This document shows positions 32,280-43,000 of a stretch of DNA of 64,000 nt, piece by piece. The stretch is taken from the NCBI RefSeq assembly GCF_963082655.1, contig NC_081555.1, positions 148,777,116 to 148,841,115 of the forward strand, in the 5' to 3' direction. A program made the position numbers and the translations under genes. Under the pieces are notes generated by a model, which was not told the DNA's origin, did no database searches, and saw nothing but the letters and a program-made list of their open reading frames with translations. How positions within the stretch are numbered: the stretch's first letter is position 1; each line of letters starts with the position of its first letter. Origin of the DNA: Stomoxys calcitrans (taxonomy: Eukaryota; Arthropoda; Insecta; Diptera; Muscidae).

Positions 32280-33425
32280 AAAAGTTTCAGATCCAGCGCA
32301 GTGACTGGTTTGAGATAGTATAAATAGAATTTTAGAGAGGATTGCGAGACGAAAGCAGTATTTGAGAACAGTGAGGCCTCAGTTATTACTGTTGGCTCCA
32401 AGATGGAAGCAGGTCATTACACGGGTTATCGGTAAAACGCTGAGATAGCCAACGTTTACGACAACGAGTGCGGTCTTTCAAACAGAGGTAAATCCCTGGG
32501 AAGAGATTTACCGACATCGAAACTCAATATGGAGGAAAAAAGCCGAAAGGCACTATGCATCTTCTACTTCTACAGGAGGATGTTCTATAAGAAGTTAACC
32601 TGAAAAGGATTTTCTGGTTATAAACGCTAATGTGAGACTATCCGGAAAGGGCAATATGGAGGAAAGAAGCCGAAAGGCACAATGCATCTTCGACTCGTAC
32701 AGGAGGATGTTCTGTTAGAAGTTAAGCTGGTTATAAACGCCAATGTGAGACCAGTGCTTAAATATGGTGCGCTGGTATAGTAGAAGGCTTTAAATAGGAA
32801 GACTCTAACCACTTATTTGAATAAGGTGCAAAGATGTGTCAGAATAAGGGTAGACGCGCTTGGAAGCGACTCTGGATATGCAATCTATAAAAGTCTATAT
32901 TCCGAACTGTGTCGCCAACGTCGCGTTCATGCTGAGGGAGCTGAGAATGCTGAAGGAGGGTGGGTACCATGGTTCTTTTCTAAGTATTATAGATGCAAAG
33001 GATTGACTGATCTCAGACTACCTGGCACCAAAAGAGATTCAGAATAGAACCTTCATGATTAATTTTCCGGGAATAGAGACTGCTGGATAGATAGAGAGGA
33101 TGAGAACTCTGTCTTCGCTAATGTCCCTATTATGGAATCAGGAGTTAAATTGTTGTCCAATCCGAGGCACTCAATATCTGAAAGAACAGCGAAGGTCTTT
33201 CAAACTAAAACCTTTGCGGTCACGAAGCCCCAAGTGAAATCCTGGGAAGGGGTTTACCGTCCTCCTAACTCAGTATTTATATTGACTGCATAGTGGCAAC
33301 TAAGGCCTTGAATTAAAGGAAAGTGAGATCGAAGTGCGTGGCAGAGTGTTAGAAGGCTCATACGGAATTCAGGGAAATAATAAGGTGCAAGATTTTGCTT
33401 CGGAGGGCTTCGCCCCAGCTAGCGC
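32280..33425 (+). pseudogene. Badly decayed LINE-like sequence
   Basis: The plus frames give connector-like pieces (IRVDALGSDSGYAIYKSLYS near 32845-32905; VPIMESGVKLL near 33120-33150), broken by many stops. The phrase around GAGGAAAAAAGCCGAAAGGC occurs twice (32521 and 32653), so there is an internal duplication of about 130 bp. It is called LINE-like from the look of the connector only. Confidence 0.45.
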
Positions 33426-33504
33426 TTCGATCTTGCTCGTGTACAATTGGTACTAGTATTAAAGAAGTTATGGTGTTTGCGTTTTTTTAACTTTTCTCCA
33501 CTCG

Positions 33505-33645
33505 GCTTTTCGGACTCAGTTATAAAAAGGAGGTCCCTTATCATTGAGCTTAAACTTGTATCGGACAGCACTCAGTGATATGTGAGAAGTTTGCTCCTGT
33601 TCCTTAATGGAATGTTCATGGGCAAATTTGCATTTGCATGGTCTT
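33505..33645 (+). repeat. SINE family 1 fragment, plus orientation
   Basis: It has the body and tail only: AAAAGGAGGTCCCTTATCAT, GAAGTTTGCTCCTGTTCCTT and GGAATGTTCATGGGCAAATT. The head is missing. Confidence 0.7.
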
Positions 33646-33649
33646 TGCG

Positions 33650-34300
33650 GAGTTGTTGGCAAGGTGCCAATCCGTGCATGGATGCCTGACTGCAAAAAGT
33701 TGTAGACTTTCGATAAGAAACTATAACCGGGCACACTCTCTCACCCCCTCATAATGATTAATGTCTCGATGAGGATAAGAAGGAGACGATCGAAAGTTGC
33801 TTTGTTCTTGTCCGAATTTTTTCAAGAGATATAACCTATACCTACATCTATTCCGAATAAGGTCCATTTCGCCCCATATTTTTACAAAGCTGTCATAAAG
33901 CCCAAACTCCCAACAGAGGCAGGCACTTCTCTCTACAGTACCAAAGAAGGAAATCTGTTAAAAGATACATATAATGTGCAGAGGGTATGAAAAGAAAATG
34001 TTTCCCAGTAGGAATCCCTAAAACCTGTCCTTGACAGTATAACAAGAACCTTCTAAATATAATTTAACACTGGAGATGATAAGCTGATAAGGCATCACCT
34101 TATGTGCCGGTGGAAGGAAGAAATTTCGTTTACATTCCTTACGACAACAAAAATGAAGCTGCTGCTGCGTACCAAACTCTATAATAAAATGTATGCTACA
34201 CTGCATAATGCACTAATAAGGTGAGGTCGTGCGAACAGCTGAGTATTTTTTTTTTATTTTTGTTTTAATTTTGATTTAACTCTAAATGTCAAATGCTTTG
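33650..34300. other. Unassigned intergenic spacer
   Basis: No gene, RNA or clear repeat is recognised. Short open frames are not conserved-looking. Confidence 0.35.
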
Positions 34301-34301
34301 C

Positions 34302-34538
34302 TTTTTTCTAAAATCTTAAAACGGTGTTGTATTTGATCCGATATTCCACACATGAGGAACAAAACAATGATGAAAATGGAAATATAAAACACATTTGAAG
34401 TCGATAAGTTGTTAAACATAGTTTATTTCTAAAACCACTTTGACATTTGAAGTTATGGTATATGCAAATCAAGGTAGTTTCGTTGGTGGTAGTTTTTTGT
34501 TGTTGTGCTAATGACACTACCTCTTAATTTTACCATGG
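34302..34538 (-). repeat. ~240-bp inverted repeat, right copy
   Basis: This is the reverse complement, with perhaps one base in five changed, of 30261-30511. It ends in TTAATTTTACCATGG. Confidence 0.7.
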
Positions 34539-34544
34539 CTACAC

Positions 34545-35053
34545 TGAAATCTATAATAAAATTAAAACATTTTGCTTTATTTCATTCATTATACATCGTG
34601 GTTGCATTACATTCATATATGTAAGTATATATTAACAATTATTAGACAATATATGAAATATTTATATATTTATTAAATGACAACTTAATGAATAAGATAT
34701 GGGTATAAGGTTATAAAAAATATATATCCTTGATAAATCTTGAATAGATTGGTTATGATTGTTTTTAATTTGTTGTAGAAATCTTAAAAAACTATATACA
34801 ATAGATTATAGATTAGATTGAATACATTACAATTCATTAAAACTAATGGTAATTGGGGATACTTTTCACAAAGTTACAAAATTCTATCACTTTTTCGAAA
34901 AAATCACAAAAAATATTGTAGTGTGCCGATTATGAAGCTTTATGTCAACAGAACTTATCGGTTTGTCAGATCGTGAAAAGCCTCCCCATACAAAACAACT
35001 TTCTTTTCCCTTAGGTTGACAATTCTTGCCTACCTTACTCATAGCATTAGCTT
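34545..35053 (-). promoter_or_regulatory. Likely 3' UTR and flank of the unknown minus-strand gene
   Basis: This is AT-rich sequence just after the minus-strand stop at 35054. No repeat is recognised. A precise poly(A) site cannot be fixed by eye. Confidence 0.4.
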
Positions 35054-37754
35054 CTACATTACCACATCACGACAAACAATTTTTGTTTTCGATGAGGCTC
35101 TCGAGGGTCCCATACCCGCCGCTTGGCCATATGTCTCGCTAGCACCTGACGATGATGAGTAGTCCACATGACTACTCACTTGTGTCTGTTCTTGTCTGGC
35201 CAAGAAATTATCTGCTATTGCCCGATCTAAGCCGGTGTATTGAAATGAGGGATTACCATCGATAACATCAGCATCGGATTTACGTCTTTGTCGACGATTA
35301 GCATCAGACTTGCCAGAACGTAAAATTTGTCCCGCAGCTCTACGCTTCTTGCGGGGATCCACCGACTTTGTACTTCTTTGTGTGCGATAGGTACCTGTTA
35401 TGCTTCCGGGCATGCTGCCGGCCAGGGGATGTGGTGGTTGAAGGGGTCCATATATGACAGGCATAGAAGCGGTTCTCATATAGGGTAAGGTCATGCCACG
35501 ATAGGCTCCCATTGGGGGACGATGTATTGGGGGTGGCAGCATGGGCTGAGGCATCATTGTCGGTGTAAGCTAAAGAAAATAAAGGGAAATTGTTACTTTT
35601 CAAATATGAAATCGATAATTCATTGATTTTGATCTCACATTTCCCGTAGCTGGAATTAACATCATAGGTCTGCCATTTGTTGCCATTTTTGGTTTGGTTT
35701 GTCCACCCATACTGGCAGTTTGAGCTGCATACATCCACAAAGCGGCAAGTTTTTCATTACCATCCTAGAAATTAATTTATGCAAAATTTGGTTAAATAGG
35801 CAGGAGTAACAATTTTTCGTACAATAGAACGGTGTTTAATAAAAGCTTATGCTTTTTAAAGTAACCTTATTTTGAGTATCAGAATTCCTCCGCCGGGGCA
35901 TGTATTTATAATTTTAATTTACTTTGTTTTATTTCTTATGGATTTATGACCATCAGTCTTAAATGTAAACCCCCCATAATATTTTAATAAAATCACGTGT
36001 GAGACCACCTTTATGAATTTGCTCGTTTGAAAAACAAATGGTCCGGCCACACACTTAAATCAATTTAGTATATTTACCGTTATAATTTATTGTGGTGATA
36101 TGTGTAGGTGTAAAGGTCTTTACGGTCATATTCACAAAACTTAATGAAGCCTTAAAATAGGTTTATGTGACTGTTCTATAAAGAAATTTGTCAAATAGAC
36201 ATATTTCCAATCTACATTAAGTTTTGTGAATACCGGTGTAGGACTTTATTCTAGGTTGCCTAAAAAGTAATTGCGGATTTTTCATATAGTCGGCGTTGAC
36301 AAATTTTTTCAACGGCTTGTGACTCTGTAATTGCATTCTTTCTTCTGTCAGTTATCAGCTGTTACTTTTAGCTTGCTTTTGAAGAAAAGTGCGCGAAATT
36401 TTGTTTACATTTGTTTGTTTGGCGTCAATTTTAAAATGGAGCCCACAAAGGAGCATTTTCGTCATATTTTACTTTATTATTTCCGTAAAGGAAAAAACGC
36501 GGAGCAGGTTGCTAAAAAGTTACGAGATGTGTATGGTGAAAAAGACTTAAAAGGAAGACAGTGTCAAAATTGGTTTCGCAAATTCCGTTCTGGAGATTTT
36601 TCACTTAAAGATAAGCCACGTTCAGGTCGGCCAAATGAAGTTGATGATGACCAAATCAAAGCATTAATCGAATTGGATCATCATGTAACTGAGCGTGAGA
36701 AAGGAGAATAGTTAAATATACCAAAATCAACCGTTCATTATCACATAAAATGTCTTGGACTGGTGAAAAAGAACAAATTGAAAAATTTGTCAACGCCGAC
36801 TATATGAAAAATCCGCAATTACTTTTGGGCAACCCAATAAAATTAGCTGACGACAGCCTTAAATCCGGATTTAATGCAGTGTAAACGGGGTTTTACACTG
36901 AGATTTTGGCATGACATAACTACCGCAAACAGATGAGTACAATTTTTCCCGCGGAGTGCAACGAGTTTTGGTTGTGTGCGTGTATTATAGTTAAGAACCA
37001 TAACACACACAAACAACAAAAAATGACAGCAACTAGTAACATTCTCAAAATCAGAGTTGCACTAATCACTGATTTTGACAGATAGTGAATTCAATATCTT
37101 GTTGTTGGGCAACTGCCACTACCTGGAGTGGATATTGGGGATTTAAGGGACATACTCAAGCATACATGCGTATACATAAATATGCCGATCACACACAATT
37201 CTTGAAAACAGTTGCATATTTTGGTACATTTATCGATAATTCAGCCATGAAATCGGGGTTATTTGGCATTTAAAAATAAATTCTGCAAAAAGAGAACTCT
37301 GAGCTCTGACTTATGTGGTGTTCATCGTCTTTTCGAGAAGCTCAGCCATTAACATTACGCTCCACTATGATTTAGTACTGACCCCATTATTGCTATGATT
37401 TATTTTTCTCCTATCCATTTTGCAAGTTAGTTGTTCTGGATTAAATATCATTGCAAAGTTGTATGGATAAGTTATCGATAACATGCAATAACAATTAATA
37501 AGTACTATAATTAAAAACAGCAGATAATTTTGCACTATAATGTTAATATCACTTTTTATCGACTGTTATCGCTTGATATCGAAACACGGCCAATAGAGGA
37601 AAATCCTATAAATATTAAAAAAAACGAGTGGTATACTTTTTCACTTCCTGAAATTGACATAGCTTTGACATATTGATCCACTTTTTCAGGATCCAAGGCC
37701 AGTCCATTAGCATTTGATTTAATAAAGATGTCCTGTAATTCAGCAGTTTTAGAT
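35054..37754 (-). CDS. Spliced gene of unknown function, 3' three exons
   Basis: The minus-strand exons are 37754-37637, 35764-35639 and 35569-35054 (stop TAG at 35056-35054). They join in phase: acceptors TCTTTTCAG, TAATTTCTAG and TTTTCTTTAG; donors AAA|GTATAC and AAT|GTGAGA. The first visible exon starts with one base of a split codon, so at least one upstream exon is missing. The ~252 residues run: SKTAELQDIFIKSNANGLAL and VDQYVKAMSISGSEK; then KLAALWMYAAQTASMGGQTK and RPMMLIPATGN; then a Pro/Met-rich stretch (TMMPQPMLPPPIHRPPMG), a basic patch (DPRKKRRAAGQILRSG, NRRQRRKSD) that could be a nuclear localisation signal, and a Ser-rich end. I do not recognise the family. It is convergent with rho-5 and its 5' side faces the phosphatase gene at 38866. 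A mariner element and a small MITE sit in the 1.9-kb intron. Confidence 0.72.
36130..36231. mobile_element. Small palindromic MITE (family T), copy 2
   Basis: The ends are ATTCACAAAACTTAATGAAG and CTACATTAAGTTTTGTGAAT, with an inner AATAGGTTTATGTGACTG. It corresponds to 10639-10743 read on the other strand and lies in the intron of the unknown gene. Confidence 0.75.
36251..36837 (+). mobile_element. Internally deleted mariner element, parent type of the MITEs
   Basis: The left end CTAGGTTGCCTAAAAAGTAA and right end TTTTGGGCAACCCAA match the 238-bp MITEs. The first ~130 bp are nearly the same as in the MITEs up to AGCTTGCTTT. It then continues into a coding region absent from them. It is deleted after the N-terminal part of the transposase. 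Confidence 0.9.
36436..36711 (+). pseudogene. Mariner transposase N-terminal fragment
   Basis: The frame of 91 residues starts MEPTKEHFRHILLYYFRKGK. It contains a first helix-turn-helix (QVAKKLRDVYGEKDLKGRQC), the linker WFRKFRSGDFSLKDKPRSGR, and DDDQIKALIELD, the usual DNA-binding half of mariner transposases. A TAG stop at 36709 interrupts it; the frame goes on as LNIPKSTVHYHIKCLGLVKK and is then lost in the right end. The whole catalytic DDD domain is absent. Confidence 0.9.
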
Positions 37755-37759
37755 CTGAA

Positions 37760-38865
37760 AAGAAAATAATATGAAAAAATTTATTTAATAAAAATGAAGT
37801 TTTGAAATAAAAAAAAAATTAAACAAATATTTGGGAAAAACTAATAAAAACCTAAATCTTAACATAAAATTAATTTAAAATACATAACATTTTATTAAAA
37901 CAGTTTTATTTTCTTTGTGGCGTTACTTTGCAAAGTTGGGGTGGTATTTAGTGAATCAAATGTTAAGATTTTTTATGGAAAAATCTCCATTAGGCGAAAT
38001 TGTTTAATGATCAACTTTTATTATACAGTGCCCAAGCGCTATCTGCGTTACGTCACCCCCAACCATGTCTAGCAAAACGTAACGTATCGACACAACACTC
38101 CCGTGGCAGAGTTGCTAGTTTTATTTCTCAGCCAGAGTTGTTTATGTGTAGCAGTTGAGAAACAACAAAAACAAATTTCATTGTTATCGGTAATGAACAC
38201 AACCAAAATGTCAACCAACTGAGTTCTCAGTTGTACATTGGGGATCCGAGCAAATGAGTTTTTAACATTAATTAAAACCAGAAAAAATCAGTTTATAGAA
38301 CATATTTAAATCAAAACTAAACAAAATATCGTGTAACAAATACATCATTTACAGTTTTCCAAGACAATAGTACATGCATGGGTTAGATTAGCCTCAATGG
38401 TTGGATTTTTTTTGAGGAAATAATGTAGTAGTGCGAGCTAAGCCAAAACAGGGAAGACAAAAATTCTTTGCGGACTCCCAGTGGCGGTGATACACTTCAC
38501 TTCTATGGCAAAACAATAAAGTAAATATTGAAAAAGTGTTTACGTGGCTTTCCTTTTGAGAAGGGAAAAAAGAAATAAAATAGATAAAAATCTTTTTTCG
38601 AGGTGGCTGACTAAAACCCGACAACAACAACAATAATAGCAGCAAGAACGAAGTGGCAATAGTGCAAAGGCTAATCCTCCCCCCCCGACGACAGGTCTTG
38701 TCTTTGTACATTGAGTGTTGTCTATGTCTATGTCGTAGTCAAGCAATAGCAAGCAAGCACTCACACTACGTCATCCCAACTCACACACATGCGTGTCATC
38801 CGATTGTAGCTTGAGTTTTTGGGAACACTGCAACTGCAGAGGAGCGGCTAACTACAACCAAAAAT
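37760..38865. promoter_or_regulatory. Intergenic region upstream of the PP2C gene; missing 5' exon of the unknown gene may lie here
   Basis: It holds no repeat that I recognise, which is notable in this window. It lies between the first visible exon of the minus-strand gene and the start of the phosphatase, so it may carry a bidirectional promoter. A CRE-like GTGACGTAAC is near 38046-38055 on the minus strand. No convincing coding exon for the minus gene was found. Confidence 0.4.
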
Positions 38866-40081
38866 ATGTTTGCCAATATTAAGAGCCGTTTCTTGGCCAC
38901 TGTCATTGCCCCTGACCTACCAGCCCTGCCTTCGTCGAGCCATGAGCATTTGATTCGAGGCAGTGCAGCCTATCACCAACGTATGCTGCACCAACAACAA
39001 CTTCAGGATAAATTTGCATATGCACGTCCCCCTTTTTTGCAATTGCTGACGGCTGATGAATTGAAAGCTTCGGCCGATCACAATGTGCGTCCCATTATTG
39101 TGCCCAGGGATATCAATATGCTGCCTTGGGGCACCGGCTATGCCGAATGTGTAAATTCGGGAAAATCCGAATGGAATGAAGATCAAGGGGCATTCTGTCG
39201 TCAGATTCTATCGGATCCCACTCATCAATATCCCGATTTGCCGTATACATATTTCGGTATATTCGATGGCCATGCTGGTTATGGTGCAGCCTTAGCGGCC
39301 TCACATCAGTTTCATCATATACTACATGAGAAATTGGTGGATTGTATTGAACTACTACTGCCCCGGGAGGGCATGGAAGATGCCAAGGTTAATGTTGCCA
39401 CACAATCGGTTAATTCATTTCCACACCCCAGTCATTTTCAAAGAATTGTCTCCAAAGATGAGCTCATAATGGGCGCTTTAGAGAGTGCCTTTGTACACAT
39501 GGACTCATTGATAGCCCAGGATCGTGATCGTTATCGTGACGCAGGTGGTTGCACAGCCTGTGTGTCGCTCTTCATCAATGGCAAGATGTATGTGGCCAAT
39601 GCCGGTGATAGTAGGGCAGTTTTGTGCCAGCGCAAAGTTCTATCCAAAGAGGAATTGCCCGCCACCACGGATGGTTCAGAGGGTGCATTCCCAGTGCCCT
39701 TCTCATTCGATCACACACCGGAAACAGAGAGGACACGCTTGTTGGGTGTGGCTCAATATAAGCCCCATTTAATGGGTAAATTCTATACTGCCATGGAGTA
39801 TGCCAAACGACCGCATGAACGTGATTTGGGTCAACGCATACTCTGCCGTCAGGGCACAATGAAAGGCTGGACGTATAAAACGTTGACGCGAGAAGATCTT
39901 AAAATGCCCGTTGTAACGGGTGAGGGTAAACGTTCAAGGCTATTGGGCACATTGGGTGTTACCCGAGGATTTGGTGATCATGATTTGTTGGCCATAGCCA
40001 CGGGCACACTAATTAAACCATTCCTGACCGCTCAACCGGAAGTTATGTATAGAGATCTCACAAAAATTGTAACCATTCCAG
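38866..40081 (+). CDS. PPM1H: PPM1H-like exon 1: N-terminal helix and most of the phosphatase core
   Basis: It encodes residues 1-405 plus one base. It ends ...LTKIVTIP with the donor CAG|GTAAGT at 40082. Without splicing the frame closes after nine codons (GKLGIYFVI), which would remove the second metal-binding half, so exon 2 is required for activity. Confidence 0.92.
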
Positions 40082-43000
40082 GTAAGTTGGGCATTTATTT
40101 TGTTATTTAGAAAAAAAGTATTTTTTTTAGGGGGGAAACGGGATAGAGACAAAATTCAGAAATAGATATTTTTGGTATGGAAGTCGCTTTGTTAATCCAC
40201 ACAATGAGGATCCTGCGGATATTCTTTTAAGTTTTAGCTATACGAATATGTGGATTATGGGTCCACACCAAAGGAGTGGGTTCGAATCTACTGAATCCGG
40301 AGCTGGGTTATTCCAGTGGGAACTTAGTTTAGTAGAGAAGGCTTACTGGAAATTGGGTTAGAGAGAGCAGAATACAAGCGTCCGTAGATGTGGGCGATTT
40401 GCCATTGTTTTGGAAAATAGAAATTGTGGCCTCTCTTCAGCAAAAGGTTGAAATTCGCCAAGACAGAAGCTGTCATTGCCCTTTAAAAGTCTGCCTCTTT
40501 CGGTGGGCTGATATTGGAATCATCATGTGGGACTCCTACCAGCTGTCCTCATCTTCACCTTCATCCTATTCTTCTTGAAATGCCGGAAAATGTCATCAAT
40601 AATCACGGGCCATAAAAAAGGGATAAATAAAACATCTCCCTGTGTGTTCCTCTAATCACAATGTTTCTAATAGAGCCATCCGCTGGTGACCCGGCACGGG
40701 ATGGCTATGAGCACTACACGGATCGGAACTCTTAGCTCCGCTTTTGTGTCATTGTTTTGTTGTAGCTACATTTTCATGTGGATGTGGTAACCCTCGTAAA
40801 GCTCCTTTATGTGAGCAAGCTCGTTCTGGCGAGTTATTAAAGGCGCCAATAACTCGCCTTGTCATATCGAGCATCATTGGCACCCAGTATTTGTGGAAGG
40901 GCCGGAGCCGCCCGCCCTCTCAATGAGACTCTCTACTCGATACCTACTGTTTGTCCGTGACTGCCCTTGCAGCTACTCCATATGGCGCATTCCTATCTAT
41001 CTGCAAACGGTAGCTTGCAGCTAAGCTTCTCGTGACAGCAATGAACACCACACAGATCGGACCTCAATATTCCAGCTTGTGTGGTGCTCACAGCTATCCC
41101 GTGCCGGGTGGTGTTCATCTTCATTACCGGAAGCTCAGCTGTAAGCTGCCAGCCACGTACACAGATAACGTATAGTGGAATGTTTCATACCGAATAGCTG
41201 AAACGGTGCTGTGTTCTTAATGTCCACCAGAGAGTTATGAACGAAACCCATATTCACCCTATTAAAAACTCCCTTTAACATCGTATCAACCCAATTCCCC
41301 AGGAAAGGGCCAAATCCAAAGCCAAAAATTTCAAGCTGGTCACCTTTTCGATTTTGCACGGCTTTTTGATTTTGCACGGCTTTTCGATTTTGCACGGCTT
41401 TTCGATTTTGCACGGCTTTTCGATTTTGCATAAGTGAACTCGTATCCCGTTATGGTACCGAAAGTTATACTGACCTCCTTCTTACTTTCTTTCAGTAATA
41501 GCCTTGTATTCTCACGATCCGGATATCCCCGTAAGATTTTCGCTGTCCTACCGACCGTTCCACAGTGTTAGGTGCATGTTCTTCGACCACGCTCGGACTG
41601 TGTCGACCCGAAAGGCTTCATGTTAACCAAGTTTATTGACAGCAGTCCTCTGACCTTCACCGCCAAATCTTCTACTCTTTCATTCCCCTTTATTCCGTTA
41701 TGACCCGGGCACCCGGCGGGTTTTTCATTCCTCATAGAAGGCACTAATCTTCTTCTTACACTCCAAGAATGTTCGTGACCTTACAGTCCTGGTCGTTATT
41801 GCCCTGATGGCCCATTTACTCTCCATTGATTTGTTTACACTAGACGTGCTCGCGTTAACACCACACCACCTATGCTCAGACAGTCAAAAACAGATCTCAG
41901 TGCTTGGGTTCTCAATGTAGATCCTCAGGCCCACTCTGCCCTATAGCTTTGACCCATCTGTAAAGCACGATCTCCCAAATGGCAATAGCAGAGTTCCGTC
42001 AATCCATGACTGTGCCTCTGGCAGCAGTGTCTCGCACTCGACCTTACGTGTTATGTCAGGTATCCGATCGGAAACTTCTAATTCAACCGGGTTTCCTATC
42101 GTCTCCTCGATTATACCACGATGGTATGACTTGATCCTATCCTCCATCCATGCTCACATTGCTTCAAGCCGCAGTGGCTGCCTGACTCTTAATCTGTATG
42201 TATCCCATTGACATACACACATATCAAGAATAGTCTCTAGTGTCCTAGTGGCTCTGGTCCTCATCGCTCGTCCTATGCCAAGACAACATGTTCTCTAATC
42301 CTGTTGTTGTTGTTGTAGCAGTTTATTGTGTTCTATCTTTCGTCTGCTTGATTCTGTTGAGTGTCAAGACCCAGGAACTCTGCGACTAAGATGGGGTGCG
42401 TCCACAGGGATCTAGGTCTGAGTCGAGTGGGTCTGGCCGGGCAGTTAAACAGGTGACGTGTATCGTGCGGTCCCCGGTTACAATCGGGATATATACTTGC
42501 ACGTCGGCATCAATCCTAGCTCTGTGGGAATTGAGGCGGCTCCATCTGCCGGAACGTAATTGAGCCAGAACTACTCTGGTTTGACGGGGGAGGTCGATTT
42601 CTTCGGGTGCAATGGGTGGCGGTCGTTCCCCAAGGACTACATTCACCCGGTAGCCAATTACCGCATCTGCTACCGTGTCTGCATGAATGTTGTTTAGACC
42701 CTCTTGATATGCCTGTTGTATGGTCCTTATGTTGCACTGTTTCTCTAAAGCAGTCCACCACACTACTAAGGCGTTAGTAAGTATTGGTCTTATCACGCTC
42801 CTGTAGAGCCAATGGACTATCCCCGAATTCAAGCCCCATTGCGATCCTACGGCCTGTCTACATAGTGTCATTTGTGAGCCTTCTCCGCACGGTCCTGAAT
42901 GTAACACTTCCAATTAAATCCCATGGCAGCCGGTTGTACGTACCGGATTGACCCGATGGAGTTATCCATCGGCAAGGGCTGTCGCCTCAGTGTACAACAC

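Noticed and set aside
38030..38100. Candidate first exon of the unknown gene (minus strand, MVGGDVTQIALGHC)
   Set aside because: The nearest donors give phase 0 or 1, but the next exon needs two bases of a split codon.
38394..38764. Minus-strand open frames of 105 and 74 residues upstream of the phosphatase
   Set aside because: They are low-complexity Leu/Phe/Cys runs without splice links to the minus-strand gene; the phase needed (two bases into a codon) was not met.
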